A DNA stretch of 53,662 nucleotides, taken from positions 1-53,662 of the forward strand of contig JADGJL010000053.1 of the NCBI GenBank assembly GCA_027600665.1, in the 5' to 3' direction. Below the pieces are notes generated by a model. It saw nothing but the letters and a program-made list of their open reading frames with translations. It was not told the DNA's origin and did not search any database. Position numbers and translations under genes: made by a program. Positions 1 through 9,704 of the stretch are shown piece by piece. The DNA is from Irineochytrium annulatum (Eukaryota > Chytridiomycota > Chytridiomycetes > Chytridiales > Chytridiaceae). The number at the start of each line of letters is the position of its first letter. Position 1 is the stretch's first letter.

Positions 1-258
1 TGGGTGTGGAAGTTCACGGACAACTCCGGGCACAGGACCTGCACGCTTTACAGCAACTTCAACCTGCCCAGCGCCGTAACGCTCGCCTACAACGTCCAGA
101 ACTCGACGGACATCATGAAGCTGCAGGCTGCCAACAACCCGCAGGGTGGGTCCACGATCCCGCAGTGCACGGTTGACGGTCAAGCTGGCAGCAAGCCAGA
201 CCCGGACTGCTTCTCCGGGTCGGTGTGGGTCAAGCCAGACAACTCGCAGATCTGCTGA
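1..258 (+). CDS. 3' end of a secreted Cys-rich protein gene (paralogue A, truncated by the window edge)
   Basis: The open frame enters from the left edge (first codon TGG) and stops at TGA 256-258, giving the last 85 residues. The protein segment is identical to the C-terminus of the complete gene at 30034-30798. That paralogue has a signal peptide, a Pro/Tyr-rich stalk and a Cys-rich module. The two DNA copies differ at seven positions in these 258 nt (78, 129, 180, 189, 192, 219, 237), all synonymous. Cysteines in the visible part include those in the segments HRTCTLYS, IPQCTVDG, PDCFSG and the final QIC. The spacing suggests a PAN/apple-like or other extracellular disulfide module, but I do not recognise a named family. 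The gene is probably intact outside the window. Confidence is high that it is coding and low on function. Confidence 0.85.
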   Translation, partial: WVWKFTDNSGHRTCTLYSNFNLPSAVTLAYNVQNSTDIMKLQAANNPQGGSTIPQCTVDGQAGSKPDPDCFSGSVWVKPDNSQIC

Positions 259-579
259 AAAGCTTTTGCTACTTCTGGTCAATCAGTTGCTGTTACTATC
301 TTTATCATTACCATTATCACATCATCCAACATCATCAGTGCACCTTCTCTTCTCCGTTGAGCTTATATTCACCAGCTACATCCTTCTTCGCTCCACGACC
401 ATTTTCTCTCTCAGTAGCTCGATCTCCTTTGGCTCTTGCTGCTTATGGACGATGGCATTTGTCTCGCCTTTCTTACCTCGTTAAACACCTGCTGAGGAAT
501 AAAATTGACCTATTCAGTTAAATTTAGCACATACGTCCTCAGGTTTGTTAACATCATAAAAAAAAATGAACTAAAGTCT
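1..579 (+). repeat. Left copy of a duplicated segment (gene end plus 3' flank)
   Basis: This segment aligns with 30541-31114. The first 258 nt are coding and nearly identical. The following roughly 320 nt of 3' flank are also recognisably the same, with point changes and small indels, down to a shared AATAAAATTGACCTATTCAG stretch and a poly-A run. Similarity ends just after the shared TAAAGTCT. It is a segmental gene duplication, not a transposon: I see no terminal repeats or target-site duplication at the right border. The left border lies outside the window. Confidence 0.85.
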
Positions 580-1274
580 GCCAGCCCATCCTATGACCTT
601 CCACGTCTTGTGTCCCGGCGCTCCATAAATCGCCGTGTACTTGCCGTTCTATGATGCGAGTGATTTAAAGAGATATTGACTTTGGGTAGCAGAGGCAGCT
701 GGTCGGCGTCGACATCGGCCGAGCAAAGGGCGTGGGAGGAGAGCAGGGACTGCTCCGACGGCGGCCGCAATTGCGGCGACGATCGCGGCCAGGGCGGCCA
801 TCAAGGACTTCATCATAAACGGACGACGAGGAAGGTCCGCTTAATGCTCCATTACCAGCCTTACCAGATGGGTCTCCACGAAGGCCATGGTGGCTTCGCC
901 ACTCTCACCACGTCGTCCTGAGCTGCGCCGACCTCGCCAGCACGGAAAGCTTGGCCGTGTCCACCCGACCTCCTATACCTGGACTTCTGGCAATCGTAGC
1001 AACAACGTCACGCCCACGCCCTCGGTCAGGGTCCATGCGCGGGCGGAGGGTTGTTCTCGAAACGCGGTCGGTTAAAAGAAAATCGGACGCTCGGACATTT
1101 TGGGATTGGCAAAACTGCTAAAATGATGGAAAAGGCGTTATGGCCTGACACCTCGCAAGTGCCGGGCGGCACCGATGACGACGGCCTCGGCCAGGTGAGG
1201 GTGGCTCATCGGCCGAAACGCCAACCCGCCCGACCACGCGAGAGGAAAAAATAAGCAACGAGATCGTTCTTTCC
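259..1274. other. 3' flank of the left gene and upstream region of the phospholipase gene
   Basis: The first roughly 320 bases are the 3' flank shared with 30799-31114. The rest is GC-rich and has short overlapping open frames on both strands but no convincing conserved protein. One short minus-strand frame with a signal-peptide-like start (649-816) is listed separately. The bases just before 1275 should hold the promoter of the phospholipase gene. I could not identify a specific element. Confidence 0.5.
649..816 (-). CDS. Possible short secreted peptide ORF (55 codons)
   Basis: ATG at 816 on the minus strand opens a 55-residue frame ending at TAG 651-649. Its N-terminus reads like a signal peptide: two Met, one Lys, then about 20 Ala/Ile/Val/Leu residues ending in a plausible VGA-VPA cleavage region. 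The remainder is Arg/Pro/Ser-rich and resembles nothing I recognise. A second minus-strand frame stays open across the same stretch, so the true product may be a spliced or frameshifted secreted protein. It is too short to be sure. The hydrophobic run in GC-rich DNA could be chance, because GCC/GCG codons favour alanine. Confidence 0.2.
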   Translation of the reverse strand: MMKSLMAALAAIVAAIAAAVGAVPALLPRPLLGRCRRRPAASATQSQYLFKSLAS

Positions 1275-2849
1275 ATGCGACCTGCGACCTCAGCAGCGAC
1301 GGCGGCCATCGCCGCGACGGCCGTCCTTTTGGCTTCGTCGGCGGCCGTCATGGCCGCGCCCACAGATATCGGCCGTCGGGGCGTGATTGAGTTGATGGAC
1401 AGGCTGAAGATCAAGCTCGACCTCACGTTCAAGGATGAAGTCGCGGCGTCAGGGTCGGCGTCGGCGTCGGCCCCGGCTAAGGTCGCAGTGGAACCTGCCG
1501 CATTGCACGCGTACACCACTCCCACGGCCGTCGAATCCACTCCCGTTCACCCTTCTTCCACTCACGTTCTCTCTACTGCCGTCACTTCCATTACAACATA
1601 CTACGCTACCGCCAAATCCACCACTGCCACAACGACGATCACAATCTCGACCACCCCGGCACCATTACAGACCGTGACCTCTATCCAGCAATGCCCCTTG
1701 CTCACGCCGAGGACTTCCAAACCGACAAACGTTCGCGACCTTCGTATCGATGACTTCAGCGCAATCTGGGGTATCGGAGACTCTGTTCAGGGTTAGTTTA
1801 TGCCGGTACCGAGCTGTGTTCTTCATCGTCGACTTAACAACCATTCTTTCAGCTGGTTTCGGCGCCAGGATTTCAACGCCAAAAGATTTGCTCAAGACAA
1901 ATCCCCTCTACGAGTACCGCGGCGCCAACTTCGCAACGGGCGGGGACCCCGACTCCCTTTCTCTCGGCAATCTCATGCTTCACTACAACCCAACCCTGAA
2001 GGGCCTCTCGCACGGCAATCGGCTCTTTGACTTTTGCTACGGCCCCATCTGCGCCGCACGCCACATCTTGCCGGACAACGTCCCTGTCCAGGGTTTAAAC
2101 GCCGCCGAGTCCGGCGCGTGGGTGGATAACTGGCCAAATCAGATGGGCTACCTCAACACCCATCTGCGAACTGTCGACCCCCAAGCCGGCAGCGCGAACC
2201 ACTACACGCTCATCAGCCTCGTCATGGGATTTAACGATCTGTGCCTGGGCTGCTTCAACTGGACGGCCGAGCTCGTCTTTGAGGCGGACAAGTACGAGTC
2301 CAACATGCGGTCGATGCTCCAGGCCATCCGCGGTAACTTCACAAACGTCGTCGTGTCCGTCGTGACGCCATTCAACATGTCCCAGATCCACACGCTGACG
2401 GAGAAGGACACGTACTGCCGCATCGAGCGTAAGGTCCTCTTCGTCGAGTGTCTTTGCCTGCTGGAGGAACACACGAGGCAGAGGATGGATAAGCTGGCCA
2501 TCGAGTATGCAGGGAGGATGGCGAAGCTGGCGGATGAGTTTAATGGGCTGAATGACCCGGGGTTCGCGATTGCTTATGACCCGGGGATGAGGGGTTTAGA
2601 TATGGCCGCGGGTCCGATCACGTTGATGTCGAGGGAGGATTGTTTTCATCCGAGCAAGTTGGCGCATGATCTGATCGGACAGAGTATATGGTGAGGCCGC
2701 GTTGTGGCAAGCATTATTCTCATCGGCACTTGCTGATCTCCCCTTTCAGGAATAACCTATTCCGCGCGCAAAACGCGCGTCTGCCTTACGACATCAACTA
2801 CCAAGGCTATGTCTGCCCGACGGAGTCTTCCCGCGTGATGATAAATTAA
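1275..2849 (+). CDS. Phospholipase B1-type SGNH/GDSL lipase, secreted
   Basis: There are three exons: 1275-1791, 1853-2690 and 2750-2849 (introns of 61 and 59 nt), giving 484 aa. The first intron splits the codon after GDSVQ and restores GDSVQAGFGAR, which matches block I of PLB1-like lipases with Ser170 as nucleophile. Other blocks are a Gly/Asn block around residues 255-260, GFNDLC at 298-303 (block III), and DCFHPS with Asp435/His438 (block V). The NDLC..C pattern and the DCFHxS...IWNN ending are typical of PLB1/AdRab-B rather than of bacterial GDSL esterases. The N-terminus has an Ala-rich signal peptide (about 28 aa) and then a Ser/Thr-rich stalk of about 120 residues, as in secreted or wall-linked fungal proteins. 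Expected activity is hydrolysis of phospholipid acyl esters outside the cell. No GPI signal is evident at the short C-terminus. Confidence 0.88.
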
Positions 2850-3214
2850 AGCTTTGCGTTTTACTTCTGCTGTGACTTGCATGAACGTTCTCCTTTCCAT
2901 TTGAGTAGATTTCGTTCCCAAACGACATTTTCGTCTCTATATTACGGACATTTCAAAGACATTTCTTTCTAATTACATTAAGGACAATTTAAAGACATTT
3001 CTTATAAACACGGCTTTTCTTTCCTTTCTTTTCACTCGCTCAGTCTTTTGTTGTTTATCGCAATCAGTGTAATAGAGACCTTTTCGACAGTTTCCCCTCT
3101 CCGTCGATACACATTCGATGCGTTGCTGATCCCGAGATGGCGACGACAACATCTTTCTCGTAGGCGACGGCAGCGGAGCGGATAAAGGCGGAGGTCGCAA
3201 GCCTTAGCCGTTAT
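2850..3214. other. Intergenic, 3' of the phospholipase gene
   Basis: The stop codon lies in an AT-rich ATAAATTAAAG context that may serve in polyadenylation. Two nearly repeated AT-rich phrases (CATTTCAAAGACATTTCTTT and AATTTAAAGACATTTCTTAT) sit around 2948-3005. The last hundred bases may hold more of the decayed F-box/ankyrin relic, but I could not align it. Confidence 0.4.
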
Positions 3215-3748
3215 CATTCGAAGCAGCAGCGGAGCTCTCAAAGCCGAATCCCGGGCTGGCATCATCATACGAGTACGGAGGCATTTAGACAGCAACCTTA
3301 CCATGAGCAGGTCTGTACATCAGCTGCCGCTTGTTGTCTAAGGTCTGTTGAAGGTTACATCCGATTTACTGGGTTGCCGTAGCGGAATTGCTGCCAGTTC
3401 GTGGAACGTCAACGGGTCGTGTCGAACCGCGCGCATGAAATTTAAACACCCACGCACCTCCCTAGAATAGTTCCTCTGCATACTTCGAGCTAGAGAGATG
3501 CATTATACGTCAAGCACCCTTTCAGAATTTGGGAGGAGGCGTTTAATCAGGCGGCGGCCTCGGACGATCCCGCCTTGATTATGGCGTTCTTAATTCTGGA
3601 CCGCGAAAACGCAACGAATCAACCGCACGCGATATACCCGTGGCTCGATGCCGACGCCAGAGGTCACCCGTTCCTACACGAAGAGGCTCATGAACAGGTC
3701 GTTGATAAAAAGTACACCGGGATATCATTATTCCTCTCACGACGGTAA
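3215..3748 (+). pseudogene. Decayed fragment of the F-box/ankyrin-like family
   Basis: Three conserved pieces of the genes at 23299-26602 and 26740-29579 appear in the right order. The first is a segment ending LDSNLTMSR just before a GT at about 3313, matching the conserved exon end TDLNMMR / DLDLNR. The second, after an AG at about 3353, begins LHPIYWVAVAELLP, matching the exon start YYWVAAAKILP / YWAAAAEIMP. So the relic keeps the family's intron at the same codon and phase. The third piece includes FLCILRA and then, in another frame (3524-3748), RIWEEAFNQAAASDDPA and IYPWLDADARG, matching RIWDDAFSNAMGSDD and FPWLMADPLG. A TGA lies in the second piece, a frameshift precedes RIWEEAF, and the frame ends at TAA 3746-3748, before most of the repeat region. 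The gene is dead or truncated. Confidence 0.75.
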
Positions 3749-3963
3749 CAATTGTGTTCGCTACAATATCATCTGCATTCTATGTTCACCTCTCTAAGGT
3801 TTTCTGTTGTGCCTTCGTCGAATAGTCGAACGCCTTCTTTTGCAAAGTGCTTTTTTATTTGTTGTCGTTTCGCTCCGAATTTAATGCACAACGATAGATA
3901 CATTAACGCCGTATGTATTCCAAAAATCGACAATAACAACAGGGGCAGCTATAAAATTTAGAT

Positions 3964-4603
3964 TTACATTGCGGTCTTGTTGGCGAACACCTGAAAGAAT
4001 CTATTAGTTTTGCTCACGCACGCACTTAGACAATACCTTCTCAACTGCTTGACGAGGGGTGAAGATCTCATCCGCCACCCGGTCGGGAAGCTCGATGTTG
4101 AACTCGTCCTCGATCGCCATGGTAATCTCCACCTGGTCCAAGCTGTCAAGCCCCAAGTCGTTGACGAAGTGCGAGTCCAGCGTCAACTAGACGATAAAAA
4201 GTAAGGACATTAGCACAAATTTCAGCTTATAAGAGATAACAAGGCAAGACCATAAAACAGCAAACAAATCCTTTGCAAAATCAATCCCGCGACTACTGAC
4301 CTTTGCTGCATCGACCTTGTCAAAGTCCTTCAACACCTGCAGCACGCGGGTCTCAATGTCCGCGACCGTCAAAGGCTCCGGGGCCGCCGAGTAGGACCTG
4401 GCCTGGCCTTGGCATCGGCACAGGGGGGAAGCCGCGACGGAGGGAAGGAGACGGCTGGAGACGACGCGAGTCGGGATGGATACGGGAATTCGGAGGGTGG
4501 CGAGGGAGCGAGAGACGGCCGCGAGCGGGGAAGTCGCGGTCCTGGAGACGCCGCGGATGAAGAGCGGGCGGATGGAGGCAAGAGGGCGCGAGATGGAGAT
4601 CAT
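3964..4603 (-). CDS. Mitochondrial acyl carrier protein (NDUFAB1/ACP type)
   Basis: There are three exons on the minus strand: 4603-4301, 4186-4037 and 3990-3964 (introns of 114 and 46 nt), giving 159 aa. The first roughly 75 residues are rich in Arg, Ser and Ala with no acidic residues, as expected for a mitochondrial presequence. The mature part carries NDLGLDSLDQVE, whose Ser in DSL takes 4'-phosphopantetheine. The following acidic helix (IEDEFNIELPD) is the standard ACP recognition helix. The protein would serve mitochondrial fatty-acid and lipoate synthesis, and complex I where present. The last exon is only nine codons. It was chosen because the 46-nt intron has an ACTAAT branch site and TTCTTTCAG acceptor; reading through instead stops at 4004. 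The start codon is 27 bp from that of the divergent PPR-like gene. Confidence 0.9.
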
Positions 4604-4630
4604 GGTGCCGTTCTTTGACTATTTTTCTCG
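4604..4630. promoter_or_regulatory. 27-bp divergent intergenic spacer between ACP and PPR-like start codons
   Basis: Only 27 bases separate the ATG of the minus-strand ACP gene (4603) from the ATG of the plus-strand PPR-like gene (4631). Transcription signals for both must overlap the opposite gene's first exon, so the 5' ends of the two mRNAs probably overlap. Both products have mitochondrial presequence-like N-termini, so a shared bidirectional promoter is plausible. An in-frame Met at 4652 would widen the gap by only 21 bp. No specific factor site was recognised. Confidence 0.55.
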
Positions 4631-7426
4631 ATGAAGTTGACAAGTCAGCCAATGTCTCTGACTCGACCTGCGCGATCGTTGGTAGCCGCCGTCGCCGGCC
4701 GCCCTCGGCCCCGGACCTCCGCTGGCCGCGACCGTCAGTTTGGTTCTTTGACATTACGACGGCCGGCTCGCTGCCTGGCGTCCGTGCGAGCTTCAAGCGC
4801 TCAGATGTCCATATCATTCGCGACTGCCACCGTGCATTCGCGAGCTTACGGGAACGGCTCGGACGCGCCTCGAAAGGGTGAGACTTGGCTTTTTTTTGCC
4901 TAGTTCCTTGGATTTTGACTCGAAACCTACCCAGGCCCCGAGCCGATGCCGGCCCCGGAGTCAATTCAACGAGGCCGTCCAAGAGTCGAATGGTTCAACG
5001 ACCCCGTGCTTTTGGGACAACGAATAAAGGAGCTCGTGAGCCGGGGCCCTGAGCACGATGACTACGTGTTTAATTTGATTGCGAGACATAGGGGCTCGTC
5101 TGACAGCGTGGTATACTCTGAACTCGTAGCGGCACTGAATGAGAGAGGGGACCAAGAGAGTCTGCGGATGGCTATTCGGTACTTCAAAGCGGTTAGTGCT
5201 TTCCTTTTTGTCACAAATCGTTCCGAGACTGGCAAGCTAATCGCTGGTGCTGCGCAGATGCGAAAGCGGATGCTGACGCCGACGCCGCAGGCTTTTACGT
5301 CCGTCCTGAACTCGTACGCGATTTTAGCGCGTCTGGTGAACCGGTCTGACGCCACCGCCCTCACGGAGATCCTTCAGGGGTCCTCCGAAGTCTGGGCTGC
5401 CATCGAGGAGAACAAACGGAACCTTTACCATGTAAATACGGCTTTAAGTATCTGCCTGGCCGCTCATGAGTACGGCGGATGGGAGGCCGGGATCGCGCTG
5501 TTGAAGGAAATCATTACGCCGCGAAACCAGAGGGGGGCTTTGAAGGAGGACGCCATCCTCGTCGATTCGTCCCCGCACATGCGGGAGGTGGACGAGGCGA
5601 GCTTCGGCGACGGGACGTTGCTGTACAGCCTGCCCACGGACCATCGCATCCGACCCGACGTTTGGACTTTTACCGTTGCGCTTCGCCTATGCGCCACCCC
5701 CGGCCGGGAGAGAGAGAAGTTTGACGCCGCCGTCGACCTTTGGAATAACGGCGTCCGCGACCCGAGGTTCCGAATTGCTATCGACACACGCCTCGTCTGC
5801 GGGCTCCTAGCTTGTCACGTGGCCGTCGACTCCGCCGAGAGGGCCGCCGCAGGCGTGGGCATTGTTGCGAACGTCTTTGGTCTCCCGTCGTCCGCAGCGC
5901 CGAATCGCACCCACATAGGCCCCAAAAGTGGCGGCGCAATAGTTGACGCTATGGACCCGCCGCTTCCGCTGAGCGCCGTCGCGCTCGACTGGTCGCTCAA
6001 GGTCACCCGGAAGGTGGACGACGCAAGGCTGGGCCTGCTGTACATTCAGCGGGCCGCGGACGAGGGGCTCGAGCTGGATCTTGGGCTGACTGTGAAGGCG
6101 ATCGGGGCGCTTGTGCAGACGCACCAGCATGAGAAGGCGTGGGAGATGGTGATCGCCGCGACGGACAGGGAGGAGGTTAAGGGGCAAAAGGTGAAGCAGA
6201 CGAAGAAGTCGCAGGCGGCAAGGTCGGTGAAGGCGTTGCCGCGGAACGACCTGCTGTTAAGGATTGCGGCGTCGGCCGTGACGCATTACAAGCGGCAGAT
6301 GTCGAGCAGCCAACCAAAAGTTGGCGAGGAGGAGCAAGAACTCAAGACGGCGCACGCGGCCGGAGATGCTAAACCGTCCGACCAGCGCAAGTCACCACGT
6401 CGGGATTGGTCTGGCTACGTCAGGAACTGGGCGAAAAGGGGCATTCAAGTATGGATCGATCACCTGACGAAGAACGATAGGAGATTGGCTCATGCTGAAG
6501 CGAACGCACCGATTACGACCTCGCCGGCAGTTCTTATTCAGCCAAGACGGCTCGAGCCCATCCAGCTTGCTAACCTCCTCACCTGCCTAAACACCGCCTC
6601 ACAGATGTCCCTCCTCCTCTCCCGCCTCGCCCTCAAGCCCATGCACGACGACTTCGTCCCTGCCCCTGTCACCTCCCCCGGCGCCATCACCGCCTCCACG
6701 AATGGCCACCAGCTTCCGGCGCCGCGTCAAACAACCTTTGAATCCCGTAACCCCGCCTTCATCGCTGCCCGCCTTGCCGCCTCCCACACGTACTACCTCA
6801 AGCGCGCGTCTCGCATGATTCGGGATCCGAGGCGTCACCGCGCCGAAATGGGCGACCTTATGAAGGCCGTCGCGCAGATGGGAGAGGCCGCCGAGATGAG
6901 TCTCCGGCGCTTCGAGGGATGGGCGCACAATCGTGCCTCTTGGCGCGGGAAGCCGGGGGCAGCTGCGGCGGAGGCGTCCGTGGATGCGATGATTGGCGAC
7001 GGCACTGCCACAGAGGAGGATGCGATAGAGGAGGGGATGGTCGTGGAGTGGAGGGCGATGGGGGAGGTTGCGCGGGGTTTGGTTGGCAGGTGGGAGAGGT
7101 TCCTGGCAACGGGGAGGTCGGACGTGGAGGGGATTGTACCGTTCGAGAGCGAGGACGCGAGCATGATGTCGGCCGAGGAGCTGGTCTCCAACGACGGCTT
7201 CCGGAAGTCAAAGAAGAAGGCGTGGGACTCGGCGGGACGTCCAACCGACAACGCGAAGAAAGCCGAGAGCATAGGGACAGGTGGCGGCGATAAATCGACG
7301 TGGATGGACAAGATGTATAGGGAAGAATTCTATGCAAGAGGCACCTTCAGGGTAGAGGCGGGATTGAATCCGAGGCCAAAAGATGCCGGAACGAGATGGA
7401 AGCGAGTGCGCTTGAGCAAGAAGTAG
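4631..7426 (+). CDS. Pentatricopeptide-repeat-like mitochondrial protein
   Basis: There are three exons: 4631-4877, 4935-5191 and 5258-7426 (introns of 57 and 66 nt), giving 890 aa. Exon 1 encodes an Arg/Ser/Ala-rich presequence with almost no acidic residues. It joins in frame to the long open frame, so the Met at 4946 is internal. The second intron is 66 nt and stop-free, so it looks like coding sequence. Removing it (GTTAGT...GCGCAG) restores a clean helix pair around YFKAMRKRMLTPTPQAF, which reads as a PPR unit. Further helical repeats continue through residue about 400. The C-terminal half has low-complexity linkers and ends in a basic tail. The expected role is organellar RNA processing or translation; no specific orthologue was recognised. 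Confidence 0.72.
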
Positions 7427-7541
7427 GGGCTGTGATTGTTAACCCCATGCAAGAGCCAACAACGAATACACAGCACGATTTCGCAGGTCCTATATTACAA
7501 ATGAGTTTTTTTCGTCAGCAGTAAAAATTAATTGGTATGGA

Positions 7542-9619
7542 TCAGTCGGTCGCATCCTCGAAGGCCCCAAGATCCAATCCTTGTTTCAAACGGTCCCTCT
7601 TTACATTGCGAGCCTGTTTAAGGATGTTAAGGGCTGCAAATCATTATGTTGGCACCTTATCCTTCAAGTTAACATTGGTGCGGCCGGCAAGTTCACCCGT
7701 TCCTGTAGTCCCATACACCGCCACAATCTTCTTCCAGTCCGGTCCAAATCTATTCATCCCTTCCTCCAACGCCGCAACCTCCAGGTTTGTCCACCTCTTC
7801 CTCCCGCTAAACCTCTCACGCTTCGGATGCACTGCCCTCGGAATGTTTCCGTCCACGTGGTCCACGTCCGCATCCTCCACGACCTCGCGTTCCCGCGGCT
7901 GCCACACCCCCCGCGGGTGCCGCGCTTTCTTCGCTGTCGCCGCCTCCTTGAGCACCTGCTCCCGCGCGATCCTCGTTATCCCTTTTACTCTGGACACCGA
8001 AACTTGTACATCCTCTTCCTCGTCCCCCCTCCCCTTCGACATCCCGACCCCGTGCGCCCTGTTGTCGTTTGCCGCCAAGCCTGACAATCGCTCCGCATCC
8101 ACGCTGTCGCGCGTGGGTGACACGCCGCGCTCCGAGTTCTCCGGCGACGCCAAGCTCTGGGCCTGGCTGGTCCTCATCGCCTTCCTTTGAGGCGACGAGC
8201 GCACGAACTCATATGCAGGACCCTTTCCGTGAGGCCGCACAGTCGCCGGGGGCGAGTTCGCTGCCGACCTCCGCGGCCTCGGTCCCCCCGAGGGCGAGAC
8301 GGTCCTGGCGCGCTTCTTTGCAGGAGACTCCACGTCGTCCTCCGGCCTACATCAAGTCGTAAGTATACGAAACAGAAGAAGATGTTAAAACCCCCACCTC
8401 CTCTTATCCGGAGGTTCTCGCAAAGTCTTCGCATACTGCACCGCATACCGCTTCATCAGCTCTACAAACTCCTCCACGCGCTCGTCGTCAGAAGAATTGA
8501 GCTCGGCTTCGTCGTCCATAACCTCCTCATCAACGGACGCAGGACGAGCCTTCGAGCCAAACCCATCGCCCATGCTGTGAAATTCCTCCTCCTCGTCCTC
8601 TTCCATATCATCGATCTCGCCGACGTCGACGTCTTCTCGTGTCGTGATAAACCCCCCCTCGCTTCTCGCTTTCGACGAACTCTTTTTAGGCTCCTGCTGT
8701 AGTGATAAGATTCAAGAACTTTGAAAGCTATCGCACCGCCAATTCCTTCTCCATTTCGAGAACCATGTGCATGACACTGTAGATGTGCGTCGAACATGAG
8801 CCGAGGAATTCATTCGCCGTGAACAATTTATGCAACTGCCGTCCCATTTTAAGTGCGCTTTCAACCTATTATCACAGCGTTAAGGATATATTGTAAGATA
8901 GATAACCAACCTCTTCACATCGAATTTGAAGACCCTGTTCCATCAAAGTGTTTACTTCCCCTTCCTTCCGTATCTTAGCAAAGTTGAAAACCCGTGCGGG
9001 TTTGGGAGGTTTCCCGGTACTCTTCCATTGAGCGATATACAACTGATTCGAAAACGACGTCAAGGGTGGGAACGCAAGAAACCAGAGGTGTGCCACACCT
9101 GAGTCAGCAGATTTATCATGATATCGACATGATCCCGCTTGTGTGGGTAATCCCACTGAACACGGGCAAACGTGTTAACGGCGCCATCCAGCGCTTCACA
9201 AGATAATCTACAGCGCTCGTCCTCGGGGAGACGTTGATGCTTCTCGTTCTTCCTACCCGTGACCGTGAGCCCCATTGAGGAATTCACGAGGTACAGAAGC
9301 TCGAACAGCTGGAACATCATGACCCTCGTTGCAGGGACAAGGTCCGTTTCTGGATGCAGCAGCATCTTCCCGAACGTCGGCTTCTCTGACCATTTTCACG
9401 CGATTTGAGTTAGCAGCCGCTGCATCATTGATAAGATCTAATAGAAGGGGTTTCTGGGAGTGGAATGTTACCTCGCAACAGGGCCGCCTTCGCGTCCAAT
9501 CGCGTGTCGTCCAGTGCCGACGGCCTGTCCATCACGGCCCTGTAGAGGATCGCCCGGATTTCGCTCTCGAGCTCGTCACTCTCGTCAATGAAGTCCTCAT
9601 CCTCTGCCGTCATCGTCAT
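7542..9619 (-). CDS. TRF/Taz1/Tbf1-like telomere-repeat-binding protein (TRFH plus telobox Myb)
   Basis: There are seven exons on the minus strand: 9619-9472, 9385-9099, 9042-8911, 8865-8737, 8696-8398, 8346-7656 and 7613-7542. Every junction is in phase, giving 585 aa. Residues of roughly 15-240 are all-helical and resemble the TRF-homology dimerisation domain. An acidic and then Ser/Pro-rich, basic linker follows. The C-terminal Myb domain (about residues 514-572) has RWTNLEVAALEEG, FGPDWKKI and the telobox signature NVNLKDK, then ARNVKR from the last exon. The last intron (42 nt) cuts the recognition helix exactly after LKDK, so a gene model that misses the 24-codon final exon loses DNA-contact residues. 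Expected role: homodimer binding double-stranded TTAGGG-type repeats at telomeres, or Tbf1-like promoter binding. MsrA starts 85 bp away, divergently. Confidence 0.87.
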
Positions 9620-9704
9620 GTCCGAGGAGGCGCCAAATCTCTGGCTTGAAAGTCAGTTGTAACTTTCGATTACAGCAACCGCCTTCTGCATTCTCGACGC
9701 TTAA

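Noticed and set aside
4004..4036. ACP ending at the stop near 4004 without a third exon
   Set aside because: The read-through tail looks random, while the 46-nt intron has good branch and acceptor signals and yields a more typical ACP end. Kept as an alternative only.
6835..7337. Two overlapping Pro/Ser-rich minus-strand frames under the PPR-like gene
   Set aside because: They mirror the Glu/Gly/Arg-rich plus-strand exon and have no splice or family support.
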